Positions 35,888 to 44,543 are shown, numbered from the stretch's first letter. The stretch: 64,000 bases of DNA from Streptomyces capillispiralis (GCF_007829875.1 NZ_VIWV01000002.1:1-64000); one strand, 5' to 3'. Notes: generated by a model from the letters alone, not told the origin. Program-made: numbers and translations.

Positions 35888-36790
35888 TCAGCCGGCCGGG
35901 GCGAGCAGGGTGAACACCGCCGAGAAGTCCTGGTCGTCCAGCCCTTCCTCGGTCATCCGCGCATACAGTTCCCGGGCCCGGGAGGTCACCGGCAAGGGCA
36001 CCGTGTGAGCCGCGGCCGTGGCGAGCGCGAGGTCGAGGTCCTTGCGCATCAGCGCGCCTTTGAAGCCCGGCCGGAAACCGGCGTCCGCCGGGCTGGTCTT
36101 CAGGACCCCCGGCACCGGCGGCCGGGTGCGGAGCGCCCAGCAGTCGCCCGAGCTCGCCGACACCACGTCGAACAGCAGCCTGGGGTCGACGCCGAGGCTC
36201 TGGGCGAGCGCGTAGCTCTCGGCGACGGCCACCATCGAGGTCCCCGCGATGATCTGGTTGGCCAGCTTCACGGACACGCCCGCGCCGTGGTCCCCGCAAT
36301 GCACGATGTTGCGCCCCAGCACCGAGAGCAGCGGCTCCAGTTCGGCCAGGGTGCCGGCGTCGCCGCCCACCATCACCGTGAGGGTGCCGTCGACGGCCCC
36401 GGCACTGGAACCGCTGACCGGCGCGTCCAGCATGCGCACGCCGTGCCGCCCGGCCAGGTCGGCCAGTTCCTTGCTGGTCGGCGGGTCGATGGTGCTCATG
36501 TCGATCAGAGTGCTTCCGGCGGGCATCTCCTGGAGGGCGCCCTCGGGGCCGGTGAGGGCCTCGCGCACGTGCGAGCCGTCGGGCAGCATCGTGATCACCA
36601 CCTGGGCTCCGGCCGCCGCCTTCCGGGCGGAGGGGGCGGCTTGTGCGCCGGCGGCGACGAGAGCGTCCACCGCCTCGGGCAGTCGGTCGTACACGGCAAG
36701 GCGGTACCCCGCGGCCATCAGCCGCTTCGCCATCGGACGGCCCATGGTGCCGAGGCCGATGAAGGCCACCGAGATATCGATGTCGGACAT
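35888..36790 (-). CDS. 3-hydroxyisobutyrate dehydrogenase-like oxidoreductase
   Basis: A 300-residue beta-hydroxyacid dehydrogenase. N-terminal Rossmann motif FIGLGTMGRPMAKRL, then ITMLPDGSHV, the substrate-binding MLDAPVSGSSAGAVDGTL, and the catalytic Lys in SVKLANQIIAG. The family reduces or oxidises short hydroxyacids such as 3-hydroxyisobutyrate, tartronate semialdehyde or hydroxymethyl groups. The ATG at 36790 has an AAGGAA site. It is divergent from the thioesterase, with an 80-bp AT-rich gap. In this cluster it might act on a glycerate- or hydroxymalonate-type unit made by the FkbH-like protein; FkbK in methoxymalonyl-ACP routes has a comparable job, though it belongs to another dehydrogenase family. 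Confidence 0.85.
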   Translation of the reverse strand: MSDIDISVAFIGLGTMGRPMAKRLMAAGYRLAVYDRLPEAVDALVAAGAQAAPSARKAAAGAQVVITMLPDGSHVREALTGPEGALQEMPAGSTLIDMSTIDPPTSKELADLAGRHGVRMLDAPVSGSSAGAVDGTLTVMVGGDAGTLAELEPLLSVLGRNIVHCGDHGAGVSVKLANQIIAGTSMVAVAESYALAQSLGVDPRLLFDVVSASSGDCWALRTRPPVPGVLKTSPADAGFRPGFKGALMRKDLDLALATAAAHTVPLPVTSRARELYARMTEEGLDDQDFSAVFTLLAPAG

Positions 36791-36870
36791 GGCGTTTCCT
36801 TTCTGATGCACGTCAACTTTTGTGTGCATGAGGGAACTTGACGTTGTTGATAATGAAATAGACTGATTTT

Positions 36871-37638
36871 ATGGATATTCTTGATGATTTCTGGCTCGTC
36901 CCTTTGACTGAACGGCCACTTGGTGCGGGGCGCCGCGTGACACTCGTGTGCTGCCCCTACGCCGGCGCCGCCCCGACAGCGTTCCTCCCGCTGGCCCGGA
37001 CGCTCACCGCGACCGGACTGCCCGTCACGGTGGTCGCCGCCCAGTTGCCGGGCCGGGGACGGCGCATCCGCGAACCCTTCGCGCCGTCCCTGCGTGCCCT
37101 CGCCGGGCCGCTGGCCGCGGCCGTGGCGAACCTGCCCGGCCCGGTGGTGCTGTACGGGCACAGCATGGGTGCCCTGCTCGCCCACGCCGTGGCCGCCGCG
37201 TTGCCGGACGCCCCCGCCGAGCTGGTCGTCTCCGGCTCCCGGCCGCCCGGCGCGCACCTGCCCGAGGGGGTGCGGTCCTGGCCGGACCGTGCCGACGAGG
37301 ACCTGGTCGCCGGGCTGGTCCGGCTGGGGGCTCCCGCCGAGCCGTTCGCCGATCCCGAGATCCGGGCCCTGGCGCTGCCGGTCCTGCGAGCCGACCTGCG
37401 GGCGGCCGCGCTGCACCGGCCCGACCCCGGCCCGCCCCCCGCCTGCCCGGTCACCGCGGTCGCCGGGCTCCGCGACGAGGAGGCCCCGCCCGGGGCGATG
37501 GCGGGCTGGGCCGCGCACACGACAGGCAGCTTCAGCCGGCACGCCCTGGACGGCGGCCACTTCCTGGTGGAGGAGTGCCTCCCCGGGCTGGCCGCCCTCC
37601 TCGGGGAGGTCATCCGCCGGACGGCTCCAGCCAGATGA
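36871..37638 (+). CDS. Type II thioesterase
   Basis: A 255-residue alpha/beta hydrolase of the RifR/TEII family that removes stray acyl groups from carrier proteins. Motifs: CCPYAGAAPTAFLPLA at the N-terminus, QLPGRGRRIREPF, nucleophile Ser98 in YGHSMGALLAH, and the catalytic His in LDGGHFLVEE. An Asp in AGLRDEEAPP is the likely third member. The ribosome site is weak and the leader is AT-rich. Its 3' end overlaps the cupin gene, which reads toward it, by 29 bases. Its presence next to a carrier-protein fusion suggests real thiotemplate chemistry. Confidence 0.88.
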   Translation: MDILDDFWLVPLTERPLGAGRRVTLVCCPYAGAAPTAFLPLARTLTATGLPVTVVAAQLPGRGRRIREPFAPSLRALAGPLAAAVANLPGPVVLYGHSMGALLAHAVAAALPDAPAELVVSGSRPPGAHLPEGVRSWPDRADEDLVAGLVRLGAPAEPFADPEIRALALPVLRADLRAAALHRPDPGPPPACPVTAVAGLRDEEAPPGAMAGWAAHTTGSFSRHALDGGHFLVEECLPGLAALLGEVIRRTAPAR

Positions 37639-37993
37639 TGTCGCCGAGGGTCACGGCCAGGTGCGTCATCGAGCTGTTCTCGGTGGCGCCGTGCCAGTGC
37701 TCCTCGCCGGGCGGGCACGCCACCACGTCACCGGCCCGCACCACCGTCGGCTCCTGCCCGCGCACCTGCACATAGCCCTCGCCCTCGGTGATGTAGAGCA
37801 GCTGGCCTCCGGTGTGCCAGTGCCAGTGGTTGCGGACGCCCTCCTCGAAACGGACCAGCAGCACGCTGGAGGTGTGCTGCTCCTCGGAGGGGAAGAGGTC
37901 GGTCAGCCGGGCCTCGCCCGAGAAGACCCTCTGGTACTTCTCCGGCAGCGGCTCCAGCGAGTCGGTGTACTCGACAGGAGTGTTGATGATCAT
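37610..37993 (-). CDS. Cupin-domain protein
   Basis: A single small cupin of 127 residues. Motif 1 is visible as NHWHWHTGGQLLYITEGEG (metal-binding His residues and Glu) and motif 2 as PPGEEHWHG. Such proteins can be metal-dependent isomerases, oxygenases, or non-enzymatic. It starts four bases after the FkbM-carrier gene and so is the third gene of the FkbH operon. Its role is unknown; it may tailor the carrier-bound unit. Confidence 0.82.
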   Translation of the reverse strand: MIINTPVEYTDSLEPLPEKYQRVFSGEARLTDLFPSEEQHTSSVLLVRFEEGVRNHWHWHTGGQLLYITEGEGYVQVRGQEPTVVRAGDVVACPPGEEHWHGATENSSMTHLAVTLGDIIWLEPSGG

Positions 37994-37997
37994 GGTG

Positions 37998-39485
37998 TCA
38001 GTTGTCCTTTCGGGTGAAGGGTGAGGTGAGGCGGGTCGCGAGGCCCGAAGGGGTCGGGTCCTCCAGCAGGTCCGCCAGGCCCAGCTCGCCGCCGAACCGC
38101 TCGCGAAGGCGCGCGAGCATCCGTACGGCTGCCAGCGAAGTGCCGCCGACGGCGAAGAAGTCGTCCTGGGGGCCCGTCGGCCGGGCCAGCAGGTCCGTCC
38201 AGAGGGCGGTGACGGCGGCGAGTGTCCGGGGGTCGGCGAGTGAGGGGCTCGCGGTGTCGGTACCGGACATGGCTGTCGTGTCGGTACCGGACATGGCTGT
38301 CGAGCCGTCCGTGCCCGTCCGTGCGACGGCGTCGTCGGCCGGTGCCCGGCGCCGTACCTCCAGCTCGACCTGTGGCCGGCCGTCGCCGAGGAATGCGTCC
38401 AGGGCCTGGCGCAGCCGTTCGTCAGGGCTAGGCGGCGGCACGGAGCGCAGCGGCCCGGGTGTCGCGGTACCCGGGCCGGGCGGGGTCCGCCCGGCGGCTT
38501 CGTCCCGCCGGATCGCGTGCACGTTGCGGTATCCGGTGCCGCGCAGCGCCGCCACGCTCTCCACCCGGCAGTCGTAGCCGGCTGCCGTCAGCAGGGCGAC
38601 CAGGGCCGTCACGTCGGCCTCGTGGTGGACCTCCATGATGATCTGCCGGATGCGGGCCCAGTCCGTCTCGTCCAGCGAGCCCAGGATGTCCGCCTCCGCG
38701 CCTTCGGCGTCCAGCTTCAGCAGGTCCACCGTGGCTCCACCGAGCCGTGCCAGCACCCCGTGCAGTCCGGTCACCGTCACCTGGGCAGGACGGGCACCGC
38801 GCATCCGGGCGACGGCGATCTCCCCGGCGAGCCGGGTGCCGGCCTCGGTTCCGGTGTCGACGGCGGCGTCGATGGCCGCGCTGATGGCGGCGTGATCGCC
38901 GGTGCCGTCCGCGTACAGGCCGGAGTAGACCGTCGCGCCTGGGTACACCGTCATGGTCGCGGTGCCGTCGGTGCCGCCGACGGCCCAGGGCAGCACCACG
39001 ACGGGAAGGCCGAGTTCGCTGACGTTGGCGGCCAGGGCGGTGAAGGCGTCGGGGGAGGGCTCGAAGGCGTAGACGGTCGCCTCGGGGTAGGTGCGCGCCA
39101 TGTACAGCGAACACAGGCCGATGTTCGCGCCGATGTCGATGATCAGGGGCCGGGCCGGCATCCGCGGCCCGCTGATGGCGTAGACGCGGTCCTCGAAGAT
39201 CTCCTGGAGGAGGTAGTCCGTCTCGTAGGGATTCAGCTCGTAGAGGGAGGTGCCGTCGGGCAGGGTCCGGCGCGGCAGCCCGTACGCGTTGTCCTCGACC
39301 CACACGGTGGCCAGCAGCCGGCCGTCCTCCGTGGCGGGCCGGACCTCGGCGGCGTGGACGCCGTTCTGCAGGCGCAGGAATTCCCTGATCCGGTCGGCGG
39401 TGCGCGCCGTCCGGAGCGTGCGGGTGCGGTGGCGGCCGATCAGGCCCTGCGGGGTGAGGGGGGAGGAGGTGCGGGAGTACGTCAT
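37998..39485 (-). CDS. FkbM-type methyltransferase fused to an acyl/peptidyl carrier domain
   Basis: A 495-residue fusion. Residues 30-66 (IREFLRLQNGVHAAEVR, DGRLLATVWVE) resemble the C-terminal lobe of an adenylation enzyme and may be a leftover or docking piece. Residues 80-325 are an FkbM-family SAM methyltransferase (IIDIGANIGLCSLYMA at 115-130, AFEPSPDAF, VDLLKLDAEGAEADIL). A Ser/Thr/Pro linker with a short internal repeat (AMSGTDT twice) follows. Residues about 415-485 are a carrier domain with Ser450 in DDFFAVGGTSLAAVRM for phosphopantetheine. The start overlaps the FkbH stop (ATGA). The likely reading is that a unit loaded on this carrier by the FkbH-like enzyme is O-methylated in cis. 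Confidence 0.88.
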   Translation of the reverse strand: MTYSRTSSPLTPQGLIGRHRTRTLRTARTADRIREFLRLQNGVHAAEVRPATEDGRLLATVWVEDNAYGLPRRTLPDGTSLYELNPYETDYLLQEIFEDRVYAISGPRMPARPLIIDIGANIGLCSLYMARTYPEATVYAFEPSPDAFTALAANVSELGLPVVVLPWAVGGTDGTATMTVYPGATVYSGLYADGTGDHAAISAAIDAAVDTGTEAGTRLAGEIAVARMRGARPAQVTVTGLHGVLARLGGATVDLLKLDAEGAEADILGSLDETDWARIRQIIMEVHHEADVTALVALLTAAGYDCRVESVAALRGTGYRNVHAIRRDEAAGRTPPGPGTATPGPLRSVPPPSPDERLRQALDAFLGDGRPQVELEVRRRAPADDAVARTGTDGSTAMSGTDTTAMSGTDTASPSLADPRTLAAVTALWTDLLARPTGPQDDFFAVGGTSLAAVRMLARLRERFGGELGLADLLEDPTPSGLATRLTSPFTRKDN

Positions 39486-41149
39486 GATGTGCCTCCTTCG
39501 GTGAGTGACAGGGAGAGCGCGGCCGCCGGGACGACGTAGACCTGCTCCGTGGGCGTGTCGTCGGTGGCGGCGGCGTCAACGGCGTGCGCGGAGGCGTCCC
39601 GGCCGTGTGTGCGCAGGAAGTCCAGGGCGGGCCCGTTGCGCCCGGTCCGGCGGAACCTCACATGGAGCTCGTCCACGTCGCCGTCCTCGGCGATCTCCGC
39701 GAACAGCGCCTCGGTCACGCCCCGTTCCAGGGCCCGGCAGCTCATGGCGAAGGACTCCACGCGGACCTCGCCGTCGTCTCCTCGGGTGGTCACGGCGGTG
39801 GCGATGGTGCCGTAGTCGCCGAACCGGTCGCGCAGGGTGGCCGTCCAGGCGCCGGCTGCGCCGCGGGCCAGCAGGGCGGGGACGTCCCCGCTCTCCACCG
39901 TGGCCGAGGTGAACTGGTTCGTGCGGGACAGCAGCTGGGTGATGCGCGGCAGTTCGGCGGGGGCCGCGCGGCGGGCCACGACGACGGTGCCGAGCCTTTC
40001 GTTGAGCCGGGAGGTGTCCGCCAGGCCGGCGGCCGCCTCCCGGCGCAGCGCGTCGGCCCGGTAGCCGTCGTTGCGGGTACGGTCCTCGGCGGTGGAGAAG
40101 AACCGGTCCAGCTCCCAGCAGTCGCCCAGCACGGCGTCCGGGTCGGTTCCGGGGTCCATGTGCAGCACGGTGACGTCGGGCAGGGACTCGGTGACCTCCG
40201 CGCACACGTACGGGTTGTCGTCGACGAGGACGAAGCTGTCGACTCCGAGCCGCAGTTCCTCGGCGAGGGAGACGATGTTCCGCGACTTCGGCTTCCAGTT
40301 GATCCGCGCGGCGACGAAGTGCCGGCGGGTGAGTTCCAGGTCGGCGGCGCGCTCGGCGAAGACCCGCTCCACGCTGTCCGGGTCGTTGCGGCTGCACAGG
40401 GCGAGGACGAAGCCCTCGTCGTGCTTGCGCCGCAGGAAGCGCTGGACGGCCAGGAACCGGGGGGTGATCTCCAGGTCGGCGGGCTCCCGGTCACCGCAGG
40501 CGCCGCCCCACAGGGTGTCGTCGCAGTCGACGGCGATCACCTTGCGGGGGCGGGCGAGGACGGAGTGCACCACCCGGGTCAGGCCGATCGCCAACGCGGC
40601 GAACGCTTCCTCCGTGTACGGGATGTGGGCGATGTCGGCGGACTCGGCGTCGTGAACGTCCAGGCCGTCGTACGGGGAGAACCACTCCTCGGCGTCGATC
40701 ACCGCGAGGCCCGGCACCCCGGCGAGGCCGGTGAGCAGCCTGGAGGCCGCGGGCTCGGTGCGCGCAGGCCCGGTCGGCCCCGGGCACACGACGAGCACCG
40801 TGGGCGTTCCGTGCGTGGCGGCGAACTCCTGTGCTGCCGCTACGAACACGTCGGCCTGCCCGGCTTCTTGCCCGGCCTGCGAGGCCGCCCCGTCCGCACC
40901 GTCGGTCGTGCCCCCCGCCCAGTCCGCGGTCCTGATCAGCCCGACATTGAGGCCGCCGGTGTTGCGGGCGAAGTGACTGGACGGGGACAGCAACTGTTCG
41001 GCGAGCTGACCGTACGGCGCGGCTTCCACGAGGTGTGGGGCCCCGATGTGCTCCAGCGCGTCGCGCAGCAGCGGCAGCAGTGGTTCGACGGTGAACGTCG
41101 CGGCCACGGTGATGACGTCACCGGTCGTGCGCCCGGGTGAGTCCGGCAT
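39482..41149 (-). CDS. FkbH-like HAD-superfamily protein
   Basis: A 555-residue FkbH-type enzyme. FkbH proteins load a glyceryl unit from 1,3-bisphosphoglycerate onto a carrier protein and remove the phosphate. The HAD core is intact: nucleophile Asp in VDCDDTLWGG (207-216), LALCSRNDPDSV, and VLVDDNPYVC. The N-terminal 200 residues are the usual extra domain, and the C-terminal 150 (RITQLLSRTNQFTSA, GDYGTIATAV) are GNAT-like. The ATG at 41149 has a GAGGGG site. It leads a three-gene operon with the carrier fusion. A palindrome lies 66 bp upstream of the start. Lactate or another hydroxyacid as substrate cannot be excluded. Confidence 0.9.
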   Translation of the reverse strand: MPDSPGRTTGDVITVAATFTVEPLLPLLRDALEHIGAPHLVEAAPYGQLAEQLLSPSSHFARNTGGLNVGLIRTADWAGGTTDGADGAASQAGQEAGQADVFVAAAQEFAATHGTPTVLVVCPGPTGPARTEPAASRLLTGLAGVPGLAVIDAEEWFSPYDGLDVHDAESADIAHIPYTEEAFAALAIGLTRVVHSVLARPRKVIAVDCDDTLWGGACGDREPADLEITPRFLAVQRFLRRKHDEGFVLALCSRNDPDSVERVFAERAADLELTRRHFVAARINWKPKSRNIVSLAEELRLGVDSFVLVDDNPYVCAEVTESLPDVTVLHMDPGTDPDAVLGDCWELDRFFSTAEDRTRNDGYRADALRREAAAGLADTSRLNERLGTVVVARRAAPAELPRITQLLSRTNQFTSATVESGDVPALLARGAAGAWTATLRDRFGDYGTIATAVTTRGDDGEVRVESFAMSCRALERGVTEALFAEIAEDGDVDELHVRFRRTGRNGPALDFLRTHGRDASAHAVDAAATDDTPTEQVYVVPAAALSLSLTEGGTS

Positions 41150-41214
41150 CTGTTCCCCTCGGTTTACCTTCGCGTGGTGGCCGACGAGCAGCGTGCGACC
41201 ACAAACCCACGGAA

Positions 41215-41231
41215 ATTTGGCACTGCCAAAT
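41215..41231. promoter_or_regulatory. Palindrome atttggca-c-tgccaaat upstream of the FkbH operon
   Basis: A perfect inverted repeat with 8-bp arms and a one-base centre, 66 bp upstream of the FkbH start. The same core occurs at 49007 upstream of the SARP gene. Confidence 0.65.
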
Positions 41232-41598
41232 CTAAATCCCGCAGGGGCGCCCTCGCAACGTTGCTCTTGCGACAAAGGCGTCTGTTCACCGCCTATGCGG
41301 CGTATGTCCTCCGACCGAACCCGTGCCCTGGCCCCGGACCTTGACGGAGCGTCAGCGTCAGCGACAGTTACGGGGTCGGGAGACGGCGGGCCGCCATCGC
41401 TCGGGCCGGTGCGCCTCCGGGCCGCGACGCGGCTCCCCCGGGCCGAGGCGCGTGCGGCGAACCGCCGCGGAGCCGCGGGCCGTGTCCGGTCGGTGCGGCG
41501 ACGGGGCGGCCGCGGAGCCGTACACCGCGCTGGAATGGGCCGACATCGTCTTCGTTCCCGGCTACCGGTTCCCCGACCGGGAGGACCCGCCGCCCGCC

Positions 41599-41882
41599 GT
41601 GGTCGAGCACGGCTTCACGACGACGGTGCACGCCTGCACCCGGGAGCAGAACCTCCAGGACGGCCCGCACCGCGACACCCGCCGGGCCCGCGCCGCGAGC
41701 GTCAACATCGCGCCGACCACGACGGGCTCGTCCGACCTCACCGGCGACCCGGCCTCCTCGGTCTTCGACTCCGCTCTCACCCGCGTCGACGGCGCCACGT
41801 CAAGGTGGTCGCCTGGTACGACAACGAGTGGGGCTGCTCCGACCGGATGATCGACACCCTCGGACTCCTCGCCGCCCGCTGA
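41599..41882 (+). pseudogene. Glyceraldehyde-3-phosphate dehydrogenase remnant
   Basis: Two pieces of GAPDH joined by a deletion. The first gives EHGFTTTVHACT, then REQNLQDGPHRDTRRARA and ASVNIAPTTTGSS; the second begins TGDPASSVFDSALTRVDG and, after a frameshift near 41800, ends VKVVAWYDNEWGCSDRMIDT. About 80 residues between them are missing and the N-terminal half, with NAD site and catalytic Cys, is absent. The gene is dead. The 41232-41598 stretch before it shows no other support. Confidence 0.8.
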
Positions 41883-41981
41883 CGGACACCTGGTGGCCGA
41901 TGCACCGGCTGATCCCCGGCCCCGGTCTTCCTGAGACCACGTCGGGGTCGTTCCGTCAGCAGGCGTCGCGCCGAGGGCGGA

Positions 41982-42368
41982 TCAGCTCGCCAGCAGGTGA
42001 CCGCGGCCGAACATGGCCGCCGCGGCCCGTGCGGTCGGCGTACCGGAGTCCAGGTCCGCACCGGCCAGCCGCAGGACCGTCACCACCTCGTCCGCGCCCT
42101 TGAACAGGGCGCCGGCGATGGGGGCCTGGTCCCGGGCGTTGCGCAGATCCGGGTCGGCGCCGAGCCGGATCAAGGCCCGCACCGTGTCGGCGTGGCCGTG
42201 GTAGGCGGCAAGCATGAGCAGGGTGTTGCCGGCCGGATCGCGCACGTCCACCGGCAGGCCGTGCTCCACGAATCCCAGCAGTTGCCCGGTGCCGCCCTCG
42301 CGGGCCAGGTCCATGGCGATGGCCACGACGCGTTCCGTCTGCTCGGGAGTCAGCCCGCCGCTGTTCAT
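41982..42368 (-). CDS. Ankyrin-repeat protein
   Basis: A 128-residue protein with two to three ankyrin repeats (DPAGNTLLMLAAYHGHADTVRALIRLGADPD, then NARDQAPIAGALFKGADEVVTVLRLAGADLD). Small ankyrin proteins sit beside catalase genes in several bacteria and one (AnkB in Pseudomonas) is needed for full catalase activity. Here the gene follows katA on the same strand after about 110 bp. The start has a GGAGG site. A helper role for the catalase is inferred from context. Confidence 0.85.
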   Translation of the reverse strand: MNSGGLTPEQTERVVAIAMDLAREGGTGQLLGFVEHGLPVDVRDPAGNTLLMLAAYHGHADTVRALIRLGADPDLRNARDQAPIAGALFKGADEVVTVLRLAGADLDSGTPTARAAAAMFGRGHLLAS

Positions 42369-42437
42369 GCGTACCTCCTGGTCACGCGGTCGTGCTGCTC
42401 AATGCTCCGCGCGGGCACGTCCGTACCCGCGCGGAGG

Positions 42438-42451
42438 TGGTACGGCCGTAC
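42438..42451. promoter_or_regulatory. 14-bp perfect palindrome ggtacggccgtacc
   Basis: Located between the katA stop and the ankyrin gene start. It could be an operator or a processing site; no match to a known box is claimed. Confidence 0.35.
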
Positions 42452-42475
42452 CGAGGGCCGCTCGGACGGCCGGGC

Positions 42476-43939
42476 TCAGAGGGTACCGGCGGCCAGGGCC
42501 TCGATCGCCTTGCGGACGCCTTCGCCGTAGGCCGGATCGGCCTGGGTGCAGTTGGCGATGTGCCGCTCGACGGTCCGCCGCGACGCCCCGTCGATCGCGC
42601 GCGCCGTGTTCTCGAAGAGGACCTGCTGCTGCTCGGGGGTCATCAGGCGGAACAGGTTGCCGGGCTGCTCGAAGTAGTTGTCGTCGTCCTCACGGAAGTC
42701 GAACCTGTCGGCGACGGCGCCCACGGCCTGGCGCGGCTCGCGGTAGGCCGGCTGCTCCTGCCAGCGCCCGTAGGAGTTGGGCTCGATGCCCGGGGTGGCT
42801 CCCTGGTTGCCGTCGACACGCATGGCGCCGTCGCGGTGGTAGGAGTTCGCCGGGTTCCTCGGCCGGTTGACGGGAATCTGGTGGTGGTTGACACCGAGGC
42901 GGTAGCGCTGGGCGTCTCCGTAGGAGAACAGCCGGCCCTGCAGCATCCTGTCGGGGGAGAAACCGATGCCCGGGACCACGTTCGCCGGGGTGAAGGCGGC
43001 CTGCTCCACGTCCGCGAAGTAGTTGTCGGGGTTGCGGTTGAGCTCCCACTCGCCGACCTCGATCAGCGGGTAGTCCTTCTTCGACCAGACCTTGGTGAGG
43101 TCGAAGGGGTGGAAGCGGTAGTGCTCCGCGTCGGCCTCCGGCATGACCTGGATGAACAGCTTCCACTTCGGGAAGTCGCCCTTCTCGATCGCGTCGAAGA
43201 GGTCGCGCTGGTGCGACTCGCGGTCCTTGCCGATGAGCGCCCCGGCCTCGGCGTCGGTGAGGTTCTTGACGCCCTGCTGGGTGCGGTGGTGGAACTTGAC
43301 CCAGAACCGCTCGCCGTCCGCGTTGACGAGGCTGTAGGTGTGCGAGCCGAAGCCGTGCATGTGCCGGTACGACGCGGGAATGCCGCGGTCGGACATCACG
43401 ATCGTGACCTGGTGCAGGGCCTCGGGAAGGTTGGTCCAGAAGTCCCAGTTGTTCTCGGCGTCGCGCAGGTTCGTGCGCGGGTCGCGCTTCACCGCGTGGT
43501 TGAGGTCCGGGAACTTCAGCGGGTCGCGGAAGAAGAACACCGGGGTGTTGTTCCCCACGAGGTCCCAGTTGCCCTCTTCGGTGTAGAACTTCACGGCGAA
43601 GCCACGGATGTCGCGCTCGGCGTCGGCCGCGCCGCGCTCGCCGGCAACGGTGGAGAACCGGACGAACAGCTCGGTCTGTTTGCCGATCTCCGAGAAGATC
43701 TTCGCGCTGGTGTACCGCGTGATGTCATGGGTCACCGTGAAGGTGCCGAACGCGCCCGAACCCTTGGCGTGCATGCGACGCTCCGGTATCACCTCACGGT
43801 CGAAGTGAGCCAGCTTCTCCAGAAACCACACGTCCTGCAGGAGCATCGGGCCGCGCGGGCCGGACGTCAGGGAGTTCTGGTTGTCGGGCACTGGTGCACC
43901 GGCGACCGTGGTCAGCGGCTTCTGGTTATTCTCGGGCAA
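42476..43939 (-). CDS. katA: Catalase (monofunctional heme)
   Basis: A 487-residue clade 3 type catalase that breaks down hydrogen peroxide in the cytoplasm. Catalytic His is in PERRMHAKGSGAFG, Asn in VGNNTPVFFFRDP, and the proximal heme Tyr in RLFSYGDAQRYRLG. The start is a TTG with a GGAG site seven bases upstream; the sequence opens PENNQKPLTT. It is divergent from the Fur-type repressor gene catR, the classic Streptomyces arrangement. It is followed by the ankyrin gene. Confidence 0.96.
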   Translation of the reverse strand: MPENNQKPLTTVAGAPVPDNQNSLTSGPRGPMLLQDVWFLEKLAHFDREVIPERRMHAKGSGAFGTFTVTHDITRYTSAKIFSEIGKQTELFVRFSTVAGERGAADAERDIRGFAVKFYTEEGNWDLVGNNTPVFFFRDPLKFPDLNHAVKRDPRTNLRDAENNWDFWTNLPEALHQVTIVMSDRGIPASYRHMHGFGSHTYSLVNADGERFWVKFHHRTQQGVKNLTDAEAGALIGKDRESHQRDLFDAIEKGDFPKWKLFIQVMPEADAEHYRFHPFDLTKVWSKKDYPLIEVGEWELNRNPDNYFADVEQAAFTPANVVPGIGFSPDRMLQGRLFSYGDAQRYRLGVNHHQIPVNRPRNPANSYHRDGAMRVDGNQGATPGIEPNSYGRWQEQPAYREPRQAVGAVADRFDFREDDDNYFEQPGNLFRLMTPEQQQVLFENTARAIDGASRRTVERHIANCTQADPAYGEGVRKAIEALAAGTL

Positions 43940-44049
43940 GGCTTACTCCTCGGTGATGGTCCTTCAGCTGCGTTCGAGGCCTGGCGGTCCTGTCCGGCCG
44001 CGTGTCCGCGCAAGCTGCCCCCGCCGCCCGCATCGGTCCACACAGTACA

Positions 44050-44069
44050 TTGGACTTCATCTAAGTCAA
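44050..44069. promoter_or_regulatory. Probable CatR box in the katA-catR gap
   Basis: Near-palindrome ttggactt-catc-taagtcaa (one unpaired base in the left arm) in the AT-rich part of the divergent promoter region. CatR is known to repress katA and itself from this gap; the exact box is inferred from symmetry. Confidence 0.6.
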
Positions 44070-44129
44070 GGTAACGTCCAAACAAAGACTCCTTCTTGAA
44101 CAGGCGCCGCCGCTGTTACGCTCGGCCGC

Positions 44130-44543
44130 GTGAGTGATCTCTTGAGGCGGCTCCGGCAAGGCGGTTGGCGCCTGACCGCACAGCGGCGTGTCGTGGCCGA
44201 GGTTCTCGACGGGGACCACGTCCACCTGACCGCCCACGAGGTGCATGCGCGCGCGGTGGAGCGGCTGCCCGAGATCTCCCGGGCGACGGTCTACAACTTC
44301 CTGGGCGAACTGGTGAGTCAGGGGGAACTCCTGGAGGTCTCGACCGACGACCGGGCCAAGCGCTACGACCCCAATGCGCACCACCCCCATCACCACCTGA
44401 TCTGCGTCCGCTGCGGCGCGATGCGCGACGTGCCCCCCGCACGCGACCTCCTCTCCGAGCTACCGGAGCCGGAACGCTCCGGGTACACGGTCTTCGACGT
44501 GGAGTTGACCTACCGGGGCATCTGCCCCCACTGCGCCATCTGA
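44130..44543 (+). CDS. catR: Fur-family peroxide-responsive repressor CatR
   Basis: A 137-residue Fur/PerR-type metalloregulator. Winged helix from residue 8 (LRQGGWRLTAQRRVVAEVL) with recognition helix ISRATVYNFLGEL; metal-binding HHPHHHLICVRCG and C-terminal CPHC give two CxxC zinc pairs. The GTG start follows a short leader. CatR loses DNA binding when oxidised by peroxide, derepressing katA, from which it is divergently transcribed. Confidence 0.92.
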   Translation: MSDLLRRLRQGGWRLTAQRRVVAEVLDGDHVHLTAHEVHARAVERLPEISRATVYNFLGELVSQGELLEVSTDDRAKRYDPNAHHPHHHLICVRCGAMRDVPPARDLLSELPEPERSGYTVFDVELTYRGICPHCAI

